Assembly: GCF_005406205.1 (NCBI RefSeq)
Contig: NZ_NXLZ01000002.1
Span: 1-64,000 of the forward strand
Direction of reading: 5' to 3'
Length of the DNA: 64,000 bases
DNA from: Campylobacter estrildidarum
GTDB taxonomy: Bacteria > Campylobacterota > Campylobacteria > Campylobacterales > Campylobacteraceae
Shown piece after piece: positions 7,989-17,772 of the stretch (its first letter is position 1; every line of letters begins with the position of its first letter). A program made the translations under genes and the position numbers. The notes below the pieces were generated by a model, which was not told the origin of the DNA, made no database searches, and worked only from the letters and a program-made list of their open reading frames with translations.

Positions 7989-10900
7989 ATGTTTAAATTA
8001 GCTATTAATAGACCTATTACTGTATTGATGTTTTTTTTAGCACTCATTATTTTTGGATTTATTTCCGCTTTTAGCATGAGTGTTAATTTATTTCCTAATG
8101 TTTCTATACCTCTTATTAAAATTACAAGTAAGGCCAATGGGGATTTAAATTTCATAGAATCAAAAATCACCAAAGAGATAGAAAATACCTTAAGTGAAAT
8201 AGATGGAGTTAAAACTATTTCTTCTGCTGCTTATGACAATTTTAGTATTAGTGTAGTTGAATTTAAACTTGGAAAAGATTTAGAGGTTGCTGCTAATGAT
8301 GTGCGAGATAAAATAGGCACCTTAAGCCTTCCAACAAAACCAGAAGTTGAAAAGATAAGTTCTGATTCTGGTTCTGCTATTTCACTTTTTCTTTACTCAC
8401 CCGATAAACTTTCTCTTATGCAAAATATCAATGATAAAATTAAACCTTTTTTACAAAGAGTAGATGGAGTAGGAAAAATAGATACTAAAGGTTTTTTAAA
8501 ACCACAAATTCGAATCAATCTCAAACCTGAGCAATTAAGAAAATATAATCTCAATGCCTATGATGTAGCTAATATCATTAAAAGTCAAAATTTCAAACAG
8601 GCTCTAGGAGAACTTAATAATCAAAAAGATAATTACATCATTAAAGGTTATTTTGAAGCTGATAACTTAAACGAGTTAAAAAACTTACGTATTAAAACGG
8701 GTGTATTTTTAAGTGATATTGCTGACATAGAAAGTCTTTATGAGGATCAAAAGCAAAGTGCAGTTTATCAAGGTAAAGAAGGTGTACTTTTAGAACTTGG
8801 AAAGGTGAATAACTATAATACCCTTGAAATGATAAAAAATGTTAAAAAATCTCTAAGCACCTTAGAAAAACAAATTCCTGCCGATATAAAACTAGATATT
8901 GTTTATGATAAAAGTTTAAATATTTATAAGCACCTTTCTCAAGTTATTTTCGATATGATTTTGGGAATTTTTCTAACCCTTGCTATCGTGTTTTTATTTT
9001 TAAGAAATTTAAGTGCTACTCTTATTGCTTGTATTGCGATACCAACTTCAATCATTTCAACTTTTTTCATCATTGATATTCTAGGCTATGATTTAAACCG
9101 ACTTACCTTTATCGCTTTAACTTTAAGTATAGGAATTTTTATAGATGATGCTATTGTTGTAATTGAAAATATTGCTAAAAAATTAAAAGAATATCCTCCT
9201 TTACAAGCTGCTTTTTTAGGAGTGAGTGAAATAGGTTTTAGTGTATTAAGCATCAGTATTGTTTTGCTTTGCGTTTTTATTCCTATTTCTTATATGAAAT
9301 CTATACCTGGACTTTTCTTTAATGCCCTGGGAATTAGTGTGGCAAGTGGTATTGTTGTAAGCTTTTTCGTTTCTGTATTTTTAATCCCAAGCTTAAGTGC
9401 AAGATTTTTAAATCCAAAAGAAAGTCGGTTTTATCAAAAAAGTGAATTATTTTTTCAAAATATAGAACAAAAATATCAAAATATACTTTACAAAATTTTA
9501 CAAAACAAAACCAAATTTATCCTGGCAAGTCTTGTTTTTGTTATTTTATCTTTTGGCTTAGCAACGCGTATTGGGCTTGATTTTTTACCTATGGAAGATG
9601 ATAGCGAAATTCAAGTCTTGCTCGAAAGTAAAAACGATCTAAGTCTTGAAGCCATGCGTCAAAAAAGTCTTAATTTACTCGAGAAAATTCAAACAGACGA
9701 AAATGTAAAATATGCATTTTTAATCGTAGGATATGATGATGCTAAAGACGCCACAAAAGCTAAAATTTATATCAAACTCAAAAACTTAGGTGAAAGAAAA
9801 TTAAGACAAAGTGCAATAGTAAATCTATATCGCCAAAAATTTCAAGATAATGATTTGAGAATTAAAGTCTTAGAGCTTCCAAAAATAGAAGGTGCTGGGA
9901 TTGACGATCCTGTCCAATTTTTAGTCTTAGGTGATGATTTAAATACCATAAAAGAAGCAGCCAATCGTGCTAAAGAAATTTTAGGAAGCAATTCTCGTAT
10001 TGTCGATATAAGCGACAATGCAAATTCTAAAAAAGATGCAGTTGCTTTACATATAAACAAAGAAAAAGCTAAGCTTTTAAATGTTAATCCAGAATATATA
10101 GCCGCAGTGCTAAGTTATTCTTTTTCGCAACTTAGTGTTGGTAGTATGGATAGAGGAAATTCAAAAGATGATCTTATCTTAAGCTTCTCACCAAACTTTA
10201 AAAAAGATATAGAAGCTTTAAAACGCATCAGTATAAAGAACAACGAAGGTGTTAATTTAGAGCTTTCAAGTGTTGTGGATTTCTCTTATGGTAAAGATTT
10301 GAAAACTATTAATCGTTATAATAAAAATCGATCGGTAAAAGTTACAGCTGGAGTTAATGATCTTTCTTTAGGTACTGTTCAAAAATTATTACTTGACAAT
10401 ATGAATTATATTTTAGGCAAAAATTCAAATCTTAATTATGCTTTTTCAGGTTTTATTAATCTTTTAGGTGAAACCGTGCAAGGCTTTAGTATGGCTATAG
10501 CTCTAGCTTTTGTACTTATTTATCTTGTTTTAGCTGCACTTTATGAAAGCCTTATTTTGCCACTCATAATTATGATAACGATGCCTTTGGCTTTTGGAGG
10601 AGCTGCTGTAGGGCTTTTCATTACTGGGCACAATTTCTCACTTTTTGTTTTAATCGCTATTATTTTACTTTTTGGAATGGTGGGTAAAAATGCTATTTTG
10701 CTAGTAGATGTAGCCAATAAAAAATGTCATGAAGGTATAGAACCTGATGAGGCTTTGTTGATTGCTGGAAAATCTCGCTTAAGGGCTATTTTAATGACTA
10801 CTTTTGCAATGATTTTTGCCATGCTTCCACTTGCTATCTCAAGAGGTGCAGGATATGAATCCAATTCCCCTATGGCTATAGCAATTATTTTTGGTCTTAT

Positions 10901-11006
10901 AAGCTCTACAATTTTAACCCTACTTGTTGTTCCAGCACTTTTTAAATTTTGCTATACTTTAGATAGTAAATTAAGAAAAATATATGAAAGAAAAAAATTA
11001 GATTAA
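7989..11006 (+). CDS. cmeF: CmeF, RND inner-membrane multidrug efflux transporter
   Basis: A 1005-residue RND pump with 12 expected membrane segments, two large periplasmic loops and the proton-relay acidic pair in TM4 (GIFIDDAIVVIEN near residue 385). The N terminus FKLAINRPITVLMFF is typical of the hydrophobic/amphiphilic efflux family, and the second half carries GMVGKNAILLVD in TM10. It uses the proton gradient to export toxic compounds through CmeE and CmeD. It is the last gene of the operon and is followed by a symmetric terminator shared with the convergent J-domain gene. Confidence 0.92.
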   Translation: MFKLAINRPITVLMFFLALIIFGFISAFSMSVNLFPNVSIPLIKITSKANGDLNFIESKITKEIENTLSEIDGVKTISSAAYDNFSISVVEFKLGKDLEVAANDVRDKIGTLSLPTKPEVEKISSDSGSAISLFLYSPDKLSLMQNINDKIKPFLQRVDGVGKIDTKGFLKPQIRINLKPEQLRKYNLNAYDVANIIKSQNFKQALGELNNQKDNYIIKGYFEADNLNELKNLRIKTGVFLSDIADIESLYEDQKQSAVYQGKEGVLLELGKVNNYNTLEMIKNVKKSLSTLEKQIPADIKLDIVYDKSLNIYKHLSQVIFDMILGIFLTLAIVFLFLRNLSATLIACIAIPTSIISTFFIIDILGYDLNRLTFIALTLSIGIFIDDAIVVIENIAKKLKEYPPLQAAFLGVSEIGFSVLSISIVLLCVFIPISYMKSIPGLFFNALGISVASGIVVSFFVSVFLIPSLSARFLNPKESRFYQKSELFFQNIEQKYQNILYKILQNKTKFILASLVFVILSFGLATRIGLDFLPMEDDSEIQVLLESKNDLSLEAMRQKSLNLLEKIQTDENVKYAFLIVGYDDAKDATKAKIYIKLKNLGERKLRQSAIVNLYRQKFQDNDLRIKVLELPKIEGAGIDDPVQFLVLGDDLNTIKEAANRAKEILGSNSRIVDISDNANSKKDAVALHINKEKAKLLNVNPEYIAAVLSYSFSQLSVGSMDRGNSKDDLILSFSPNFKKDIEALKRISIKNNEGVNLELSSVVDFSYGKDLKTINRYNKNRSVKVTAGVNDLSLGTVQKLLLDNMNYILGKNSNLNYAFSGFINLLGETVQGFSMAIALAFVLIYLVLAALYESLILPLIIMITMPLAFGGAAVGLFITGHNFSLFVLIAIILLFGMVGKNAILLVDVANKKCHEGIEPDEALLIAGKSRLRAILMTTFAMIFAMLPLAISRGAGYESNSPMAIAIIFGLISSTILTLLVVPALFKFCYTLDSKLRKIYERKKLD

Positions 11007-11028
11007 AAAGACTTAGTCAAGTCTTTTT
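11005..11028. terminator. Bidirectional terminator between cmeF and the J-domain gene
   Basis: A perfect inverted repeat AAAAAGACTT / AAGTCTTTTT with a four-base loop lies at the convergent gene ends. The A5 and T5 arms give U-runs in both directions. It overlaps the last bases of the leftward gene's stop codon. Confidence 0.8.
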
Positions 11029-11833
11029 AAGCGTTATTTTTATAAAGGGCTTTAAGATTATCATAAGCAATTTGAATTTTTTCAAATTGTTCTCTCGCAT
11101 AAGCCTTTTCTATAGCACTCTTACCTTGATAAAAATCAGGATGGTAAAGTTTTACCATCATCAAATATTTTTGTCTGATTTCACTAAGATCATTTTGCGG
11201 GGTGCATTCTAAAATCATAAAATAATTATTAAAAAGCTTTGCTAAAGCATTAAATTTCCATTTTGAATTTTCTTTATTATTAATATTTTGACGAAAATTT
11301 TTATATTCATCACGATTTACTTCAAAATTAACACAATATTTCAAATGATCACTCTCATCTGCAAAAGCTTCAAAAAGCTCTAAAGTATTTTCATTTTTAT
11401 ATTTGATCATTAAAATATTAGTGATTTCATCATATTCTATATGATGATCTTTAAAATAGTTTTTTGTGTAAGTTACAAATAATTTTTCATTAGAGCTTAA
11501 TTGCAATAAAATTTGATTTGCAGCAAAATTAGTCTTAATAAAAAGCATAGGTTTTAAAGTATTACCTTGCTCAAAATTTAATCTAAAGGTTTTAAAATGA
11601 GCATCTTTTAAATTCTCTATACTTTCATTACAATTTTTACGATATTTTTGGTCTAAAACCTTTAAGAAATAACGACGTTGCGGAATTTCACTCTCCTCAA
11701 AAAAAGAAAAAATTTTATTCTTACGTCCTATTACCTTTGTGAAATTTTTGGTAATTAAGTCTTTAAAATACTGAAAAACGCTAATATCATCAGTATTAAC
11801 ATTGATCGTCTCTAAAGTCTGCACAATTTGCAT
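11027..11833 (-). CDS. J-domain (DnaJ-like) protein of unknown client
   Basis: A protein of about 268 residues whose last 55 residues form a J domain with the diagnostic HPD (KLYHPDFYQ near residue 231), the site that stimulates DnaK ATPase. The long N-terminal part has no motif I recognise. I took the ATG at 11833, six bases after GGGAGAGAG. An in-frame ATG at 11857 would add MRFYGREK but lies inside the upstream gene without a better ribosome site. It overlaps the upstream transferase gene by 38 bases, so the two are co-transcribed. It corresponds in position to Cj1034c. Its specific cochaperone role is unknown. Confidence 0.8.
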   Translation of the reverse strand: MQIVQTLETINVNTDDISVFQYFKDLITKNFTKVIGRKNKIFSFFEESEIPQRRYFLKVLDQKYRKNCNESIENLKDAHFKTFRLNFEQGNTLKPMLFIKTNFAANQILLQLSSNEKLFVTYTKNYFKDHHIEYDEITNILMIKYKNENTLELFEAFADESDHLKYCVNFEVNRDEYKNFRQNINNKENSKWKFNALAKLFNNYFMILECTPQNDLSEIRQKYLMMVKLYHPDFYQGKSAIEKAYAREQFEKIQIAYDNLKALYKNNA

Positions 11834-12554
11834 CTTCTCTCTCCCATAAAATCTCATTTTCCAAAAGAGTACTTGTCCCTTTTAGAATTTCATTGGGTGT
11901 ATAATCGGCTTTATACGATAAAGATTGACACTTTTTTACAAAATATCCTAAATAAATATATTTTAATTTTTTACTTTTAGCAAATTTTATTTCATTTAAT
12001 AAAGAAAATTTACCCAAAGAAAGATAGGAAAAATCAGGATCATAAAAACAATAAATACTTGAAATCCCATCTTCAACCTCATCTATAAGATCTACACAAA
12101 CAAGCTTATTATCAACATAAAAAGCAAGTTCATATCCAAAATCCATAAATCCATCTATATAAAGATTATAATATTGTCTGAAATTTAAATCATACCTTTT
12201 CCAATTCCTTTTATCTTCCATAAAGCGATGATATTTATCATATAAAAATAAATGTTCGTTACTCAAAGCTGGTCTTCTAAGTATCATTTTAGTATTAATA
12301 TTTTTTTTAAAAACCCTTCTTTCGCTACGAGAAAATTTATACTCATCAACTAAAATTCTAAGACTAAGACATTCTTGACAATCTTTACAAATGGGACGAG
12401 AAAAATATCTTCCAAAACGTCTCCAACCACGCTGAATTAGTTTCGTATTGATTTCTTTAGAGCAATTTTGTATATATTTATATTCTATTCTTGAGTGTTT
12501 TGTTTCTAAATATGGACATTGATCTTCAAGAGTACAAAATCCAATTTCAAACAT
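11796..12554 (-). CDS. bpt: Aspartate/glutamate leucyltransferase (N-end rule, Bpt/Ate family)
   Basis: A 252-residue protein transferring leucine from Leu-tRNA to N-terminal Asp or Glu of proteins, so marking them for ClpS/ClpAP-type turnover. The N-terminal ATE domain shows CPYLETK near residue 13, then [11 protein letters not shown] near residue 55, followed by the C-terminal domain with [20 protein letters not shown], typical of the family. Bacterial members of about 240 aa are generally Bpt rather than arginyltransferases; the sequence alone does not prove which amino acid is used. It begins at the stop codon of the 81-residue gene upstream. Confidence 0.82.
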   Translation of the reverse strand: MFEIGFCTLEDQCPYLETKHSRIEYKYIQNCSKEINTKLIQRGWRRFGRYFSRPICKDCQECLSLRILVDEYKFSRSERRVFKKNINTKMILRRPALSNEHLFLYDKYHRFMEDKRNWKRYDLNFRQYYNLYIDGFMDFGYELAFYVDNKLVCVDLIDEVEDGISSIYCFYDPDFSYLSLGKFSLLNEIKFAKSKKLKYIYLGYFVKKCQSLSYKADYTPNEILKGTSTLLENEILWEREDANCADFRDDQC

Positions 12555-12799
12555 TAAATTTTCTTAATATCTGAATTTTTAATAAATTCAGAAAATTCAT
12601 CTTGTAATTTTTCTTGCTTTAAAAAAATATCTTGCATTTCTTTATCTAGAGTATTTTCTTGCATTTTAGCTTGCATATCTTTAGTTGGTTTATCTAACCT
12701 ATTCGCACTTGTATTATCTTTGCTTGTTTTTTTACTCGCTTTATGAGAATTAGCCTGCATTTCTTTTTTAATATTTTTTAAACTATCTAAAAAATCCAT
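12554..12799 (-). CDS. Small conserved hydrophilic protein, function unknown
   Basis: An 81-residue, highly charged Lys/Asp/Gln-rich protein with no hydrophobic segment and repeated MQxxM-type stretches ([18 protein letters not shown]), predicted to be helical or disordered. It sits between the pycA stop and the bpt start with overlapping stop/start bases on both sides, so it belongs to the pycA-bpt-J-protein transcription unit. It corresponds in position to Cj1036c. I do not recognise a function. Confidence 0.7.
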   Translation of the reverse strand: MDFLDSLKNIKKEMQANSHKASKKTSKDNTSANRLDKPTKDMQAKMQENTLDKEMQDIFLKQEKLQDEFSEFIKNSDIKKI

Positions 12800-14238
12800 T
12801 ATTTTCCTTTTTTGATTTTTTGAAGAGCTGCTGCAATGACCGCTATTACCTCTTCTTTATTTTCTTGATGGCAATCTTGTGTGTTTTCTAATAATTCTTG
12901 CAAATGAGTTTCTATAAAAGAAGTATCAAAATACCCTCTTCTAAATTCTCTCGTTTTTGCAATAGCAATTAAAAAAGGAATTGTTGTTCTAATATCTAAA
13001 GTAAATTCCTTTAAAGCTCTTTCAAGTTTATTAACTGCTAAATCATAACTCGTTGCCCTAACGATTAATTTGGCAAGCATAGAATCATAATAAGGAGGTA
13101 TGGTATAATCCTTATAAATATGACTATCCACCCTTACAGAAGGTCCGAGTGCAGGATAATATTCATTGATTTTACCCACACTTGGAGTAAAATTTTTCCA
13201 TACATTTTCAGCTGTGATTCTAGCCTCTATAGCAAAACCTCTAGGTTTAATATCGCTTTGCTCTATATCTAAAATTTCTCCTGCAGCAATGCGAATTTGA
13301 CGTACGATAAGATCAACTCCTGTAATTTCTTCAGTGATAGGATGTTCAACTTGAATTCTTGTGTTCATTTCCATAAAATAAAAATGGTTATAATCATCAA
13401 GCAAAAACTCTATCGTTCCTGCATTGGTATAACCTACCGCTTTAGCAGCCGCAACCGCCGTAACTCCCATAGTTTTTCTAAGATTATCAGAAATACTAGG
13501 ACAAGGAGCGATTTCAATAACTTTTTGATGTCTTCTTTGTATCGAGCAATCTCTTTCACAAAGGTGTATAAGATTACCATAATTATCACCTAAAATTTGA
13601 AATTCTATATGGCGAGGGTTTATGACAAATTTTTCCATAAACACTTCATCATTTTTAAAATAAGTCAGTGCTTCTCTTTTGCAAGAATCAAAAGCATTTT
13701 CAAGCTCTTCTTGTTTATAAACAACGCGAATTCCGCGTCCTCCTCCGCCACCTGAAGCTTTTAAAATCACAGGATAACCGATTTTCTCTGCTATGATTTT
13801 AATCTCATCCATACTATAAGAATTTAATTTTTCAGTACCTGGAACAATAGGAATCCCATTTTGCGCCATCAATTTACGCGCAATATTTTTATTACCCATT
13901 TTATAAATCACTTCGGATTTTGGACCTATAAAAATAATATTTGCCTCTTCGCAAGCCTTAGCAAATTCATAATTTTCACTTAAAAATCCATAACCTGGAT
14001 GGATAGCATCAGCACCGCAAGCCTTAGCCGTACTTATGATTTTTTCTATATCTAAATAACCTTTTATCGCATCGCTACCTATTTGATAAGCTTCATCAGC
14101 AATTTTTACATGCAAACATTCACAATCTGGCTTCGTATAAATTGCAACACTTTTAATATGTAAATCCCTACAAGCACGGATAATCCTAACTGCTATTTCA
14201 GCACGATTTGCTATAAGAATTTTATGAATTTTTACCAC
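12799..14238 (-). CDS. pycA: Pyruvate carboxylase subunit A (biotin carboxylase)
   Basis: A 479-residue biotin carboxylase. The N-terminal domain carries ILIANRAEIAVRIIRACRDL, followed by an ATP-grasp domain with the glycine-rich loop KASGGGGGRGIR near residue 160, and active-site MEMNTRIQVEHPITE near residue 290. It carboxylates biotin with ATP and bicarbonate. In Campylobacter the gene at this position is the A subunit of two-part pyruvate carboxylase, with a PycB partner elsewhere; accC of acetyl-CoA carboxylase is a very similar alternative. The start is GTG, six bases after AAGGA. It supplies oxaloacetate by anaplerosis, which fits an organism using amino and organic acids. Confidence 0.85.
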   Translation of the reverse strand: MVKIHKILIANRAEIAVRIIRACRDLHIKSVAIYTKPDCECLHVKIADEAYQIGSDAIKGYLDIEKIISTAKACGADAIHPGYGFLSENYEFAKACEEANIIFIGPKSEVIYKMGNKNIARKLMAQNGIPIVPGTEKLNSYSMDEIKIIAEKIGYPVILKASGGGGGRGIRVVYKQEELENAFDSCKREALTYFKNDEVFMEKFVINPRHIEFQILGDNYGNLIHLCERDCSIQRRHQKVIEIAPCPSISDNLRKTMGVTAVAAAKAVGYTNAGTIEFLLDDYNHFYFMEMNTRIQVEHPITEEITGVDLIVRQIRIAAGEILDIEQSDIKPRGFAIEARITAENVWKNFTPSVGKINEYYPALGPSVRVDSHIYKDYTIPPYYDSMLAKLIVRATSYDLAVNKLERALKEFTLDIRTTIPFLIAIAKTREFRRGYFDTSFIETHLQELLENTQDCHQENKEEVIAVIAAALQKIKKGK

Positions 14239-14255
14239 GATATATCCTTAGAAAT

Positions 14256-14261
14256 ATTGTA
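14256..14261 (-). promoter_or_regulatory. -10 box (TACAAT) for pycA operon
   Basis: TACAAT on the minus strand 18 bases before the pycA GTG, which allows a short leader containing AAGGA. It is divergent from the ftsW promoter in the same 128-base gap. Confidence 0.45.
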
Positions 14262-14318
14262 ACAATTCTATCAAATTATCCTTATAAAAACTTAGCAAAA
14301 AAATTAATTTATTTTAGT

Positions 14319-14324
14319 TATAAT
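14319..14324 (+). promoter_or_regulatory. -10 box (TATAAT) for ftsW-murG
   Basis: A perfect TATAAT preceded by a T-rich stretch, 42 bases before the ftsW ATG. The leader contains AAGAAAAG as a weak ribosome-binding site. Confidence 0.5.
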
Positions 14325-14366
14325 AAGTTCTTATAAATTTTGTCTTGAAAGAAAAGTAAATTTTAT

Positions 14367-15530
14367 ATGGTTGCTGATAAAAAATTATTTTATTTAAGTT
14401 GTATACTCATCACTATAGGAATAGTTTTTTCCTATTCTCTTACGGTTTTTACCGTTCTTTTTTTTAATTATAGTGAATTTCATTTTTTTGCACGTCAACT
14501 TTTTTTTGGAATTAGTGGAATTTTGATTATGTTTTTTATTTCAAGACTCGATCCTGATAATAAAAATTCTGAAAGAATTATTCTAGCAATACTTATTATT
14601 TCTTTTATTTTCATTATTATCTTGCCTTTTTTACCTTCAGCTCTAGCAACAGCAAGTGGAGGTGCTAAAAGATGGATTCGTTTAGGGCCTCTTTCTATAT
14701 CTCCAGTTGAATTCTTTAAAATAGGGCTTATTTATTTTTTAGCTTGGAGTTATACAAGACGTATTGATGATAGCAAAAAAGCTATCAAGCATGAAATTTT
14801 GATCCTCTTACCTTATTGTATCGTTGCAACTATAGTTATAGGATATATTTATACCACTCAAAACGATTTAGGGCAAAGCGTTATTTCTTTCTTTTTGATT
14901 TTAGCTTTGGCTTTTTTTGCAGGAGCTAGTAAAAGACTTTTTGCTTTCGGAATTTTAATCATTATGATGGTTGGTATAATGGTTATTTTTAGCAACCAAA
15001 GACGTATCCAAAGAATAGCTTCTTGGTGGGGAAATATACAAGATGCTTTTTTACCTATGTTACCTGATTGGATGGCAAATGCACTAAGAGTAAGTACTAA
15101 TACAGAGCCTTATCAAATTTCACACTCTTTAAATGCAATAGCACATGGAGGGATATTTGGAGAAGGATTAGGTCTTGGAACTTTTAAATTGGGATTTTTA
15201 AGTGAAGTACATACGGATTTTATTCTCTCTGGTATCACAGAAGAAATAGGACTTTTTGGACTTGGAATTATTTGTTTTATTTATCTTTGGATGATTTTAA
15301 GAATTTTTAGAATAGCAGGACGCTGCGATAAAAAAGAGCATTTTATCTTTTGCTCTGGTATTGCTTTACTTTTGCTTTTTTCATTTTTTATGAATGCCTT
15401 TGGCATCATTTCTCTTACTCCGCTTAAAGGAGTTGCGGTTCCACTTTTAAGTTATGGTGGAAGTTCTATGTGGGCAATTTGTATAGGTATAGGATATGTA
15501 TTGATGATTTCTAAAAAGGTTAAATTATGA
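14367..15530 (+). CDS. ftsW: FtsW, SEDS-family septal peptidoglycan glycosyltransferase
   Basis: A 387-residue polytopic protein of the SEDS family with about 10 membrane segments. Family motifs are present: GGAKRWIRLGPLSISPVEFFK near residue 95, TQNDLGQSVISF near residue 170 containing the catalytic Asp region, and HTDFILSGITEEIG then VPLLSYGGSS towards the C terminus. It polymerises lipid II glycan at the division septum with a class B PBP. Coupling to murG by an ATGA overlap is the classic arrangement and supports FtsW over RodA. Confidence 0.9.
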   Translation: MVADKKLFYLSCILITIGIVFSYSLTVFTVLFFNYSEFHFFARQLFFGISGILIMFFISRLDPDNKNSERIILAILIISFIFIIILPFLPSALATASGGAKRWIRLGPLSISPVEFFKIGLIYFLAWSYTRRIDDSKKAIKHEILILLPYCIVATIVIGYIYTTQNDLGQSVISFFLILALAFFAGASKRLFAFGILIIMMVGIMVIFSNQRRIQRIASWWGNIQDAFLPMLPDWMANALRVSTNTEPYQISHSLNAIAHGGIFGEGLGLGTFKLGFLSEVHTDFILSGITEEIGLFGLGIICFIYLWMILRIFRIAGRCDKKEHFIFCSGIALLLLFSFFMNAFGIISLTPLKGVAVPLLSYGGSSMWAICIGIGYVLMISKKVKL

Positions 15531-16537
15531 TCGTTTTAACTGGAGGTGGCACAGGCGGGCATCTAGCCATAGTAAGATGTTTATTGGAAAGTGCGCAAAG
15601 AAAAAATGTAGCTTGTATTTACATAGGGAGTCAAAATGGGCAAGATATGGCATGGTTTGAAAAAGAAACACGTTTTAAGGATAAATTTTTTCTAAGCTCT
15701 CGCGGAGTTGTCAATCAAAGCAAATTCAATAAAATCAATTCTTTTTTACATATTTTAAAACTTTCCAAAGAATGCAAACAAATTTTTAAGAATTATAAAG
15801 TAAAAGCAGTTATTAGTGTAGGTGGTTATAGTGCAGCTCCAGCCTCATTTGGAGCTTTATTTTCTAATATACCTTTATTTATACACGAACAAAATTCAAA
15901 AAGTGGCTCTTTAAATAAACTTTTAAAACCATTTTGTAAAAAATTTTTTAGTGCTTTTGAAGAAGAAATTACACCCTATCCGGTGGCAGATAAATTTTTT
16001 GATCACGCAAGAATTCGCAAAGAATTAAAAAATATTATTTTTCTAGGAGGTTCTCAAGGAGCTAGTTTTATTAACGAGCTAGCTATAAATTTAGCTCCAA
16101 GATTAAAAGAAAAAAATATCAATATAATCCATCAATGCGGAAAAAATGATCTAGAAAAATACAAACAAATTTATAAAAATTTAAATATAGAGGCTGATAT
16201 ATTTGACTTTAGTCCTAACTTGGAACAAAAAATGAGCATAGCGGATTTAGCCATCTCAAGAGCAGGTGCAAGCACACTTTTTGAACTTTGTGCTAATACT
16301 TTACCTGCGATCTTTATCCCTTATCCCTATGCTGCAAAAAATCACCAATATTTTAACGCTAAATTTTTACAAGAGCAAGATTTATGTAAAATTTTCACGC
16401 AAAACAATACCGATATAGATGAAATTTTACAAACTATTCTGCAAATAAATTTAGAAGATATTTCTACAAGATTACAAAATATAAGCCAAAAAAATGGATC
16501 GGATATTTTACTTGAAAAAATACTCAAGCTTATTTGA
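15527..16537 (+). CDS. murG: MurG, lipid II synthase (GlcNAc transferase)
   Basis: A 336-residue GT-B glycosyltransferase, slightly shorter than the usual 350-360. It has the N-terminal G-loop LTGGGTGGH, ISVGGYSAAP near residue 93, HEQNS near residue 123, FLGGSQGASFIN near residue 184 and SRAGASTLFEL near residue 244. It adds GlcNAc to lipid I on the inner face of the membrane. It is translationally coupled to ftsW. The last 8 bases overlap the end of the convergent MFS gene, and there is no separate terminator between them. Confidence 0.93.
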   Translation: MIVLTGGGTGGHLAIVRCLLESAQRKNVACIYIGSQNGQDMAWFEKETRFKDKFFLSSRGVVNQSKFNKINSFLHILKLSKECKQIFKNYKVKAVISVGGYSAAPASFGALFSNIPLFIHEQNSKSGSLNKLLKPFCKKFFSAFEEEITPYPVADKFFDHARIRKELKNIIFLGGSQGASFINELAINLAPRLKEKNINIIHQCGKNDLEKYKQIYKNLNIEADIFDFSPNLEQKMSIADLAISRAGASTLFELCANTLPAIFIPYPYAAKNHQYFNAKFLQEQDLCKIFTQNNTDIDEILQTILQINLEDISTRLQNISQKNGSDILLEKILKLI

Positions 16538-17693
16538 TAACTTGACTTTTATAAGATAAATATCCAACAATATTAACTATAATTCCAACCACAAAAAGCA
16601 TACAAATGGAACTTGAAAAATTTTCAAATTTATCATGTAAAAGACCTATAATCCATTGTCCTTGTGCAGCGATTAAATATCCAAACCCTTGCGCAAAAGC
16701 AGAAAGCCTTGCTGCTATTTGTGCATTGTAGCTTTTTTGAGCTATAAAAAGTAAAACTATGCCAAAAACCCCACCCCAAGGAAAACCCATAATACAAGCA
16801 CCTAAAATAATCATTAATTGATTATTACAAAAAAATAAAATACCAAAAGATATCGCATACAAAGAACACAAAGTCGCTATATAAGGAGTATGATAATTCT
16901 TTTTTAATTTTCCTAAAAGTAAAGGGCCAAAAAGTGAAACTGGCATAGCGATTAATTGTCCTAATAAAATCATATCAGTAGCAAAATCTTTACTAAAGCC
17001 TTTTTCCATAACAATTTGAACATACCAAAAAAATAAAGAATAAGCCAAAAAACTTTGAAAACCCATAAAAAGAGTGATCTTCCATGTAGTAGGATGTTTA
17101 AAGATATTCACTTGCTTAGAAGTTAATTTTTTAGTCCGAAAAAACCTTCCATTTTTTACTTGAGGAAAATAAACTGCTAAAGCTATAAAAGCAAATAGTA
17201 TCCAAAATGCCATCGCGGTAGCTAAATCAAAAATATGAAGTAAGGGTGTAGCTAAAGCAATGCCTACTATAGAAGAAACACTTAAAATCAAGCTATATAC
17301 TCCCATAATACTTGTCATTTGTTTAGGAAATTTTTCTTTAATAAAACTTGGCAAAACCACATTAGCAATTGCTATCCCACAACCTATTGCAAGCATTCCT
17401 ATAAATAAACCATAAACCCCAACATAAGAACGTAAAAGTTCTCCGATAAAGATTAAAAAAATTCCTACGATCACTGCACGAATAGGAGAAAAATAACCCA
17501 CAATAAAAGAAATACTTCCAAAAGCCATCAAAGGCAAGCTTGTCAAAATTCCCACAAGGGTGGAATTTAAACCGTATTCATTTTTGATAGTATCAACCAT
17601 TGGTCCTATAGCGGTAATAGGAGCTCTAAGATTAAAAGCTATAATGATAACAATAAAAACATTAAGCCAAAAAATTTTTTTAAAAGAAAGCAT
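16530..17693 (-). CDS. MFS transporter of the CynX/NimT type
   Basis: A 387-residue, 12-segment major facilitator. NLRAPITAIGPMVDTI close to the N terminus is characteristic of the CynX/NimT (cyanate/nitroimidazole permease) branch. I chose the ATG at 17693 (MLSFKKIFW), which has AGGGA five to six bases upstream; a TTG at 17711 would add six residues. The substrate cannot be told from sequence. It corresponds in position to Cj1040c. It is convergent with murG and overlaps it. Confidence 0.75.
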   Translation of the reverse strand: MLSFKKIFWLNVFIVIIIAFNLRAPITAIGPMVDTIKNEYGLNSTLVGILTSLPLMAFGSISFIVGYFSPIRAVIVGIFLIFIGELLRSYVGVYGLFIGMLAIGCGIAIANVVLPSFIKEKFPKQMTSIMGVYSLILSVSSIVGIALATPLLHIFDLATAMAFWILFAFIALAVYFPQVKNGRFFRTKKLTSKQVNIFKHPTTWKITLFMGFQSFLAYSLFFWYVQIVMEKGFSKDFATDMILLGQLIAMPVSLFGPLLLGKLKKNYHTPYIATLCSLYAISFGILFFCNNQLMIILGACIMGFPWGGVFGIVLLFIAQKSYNAQIAARLSAFAQGFGYLIAAQGQWIIGLLHDKFENFSSSICMLFVVGIIVNIVGYLSYKSQVIK

Positions 17694-17772
17694 AAAATCC
17701 CTAATTTTCAAAATCCGATAAAAACATTTTATCTATTAGCTTCTTAGAAATTTATAAAACACTAAATTAACC

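Noticed and set aside
13297-13593. 98-codon open frame antisense to pycA, and many similar antisense frames (for example 35646-36122 within guaB).
   Set aside because: They mirror codon bias of real genes on the other strand, lack ribosome sites and recognisable domains.
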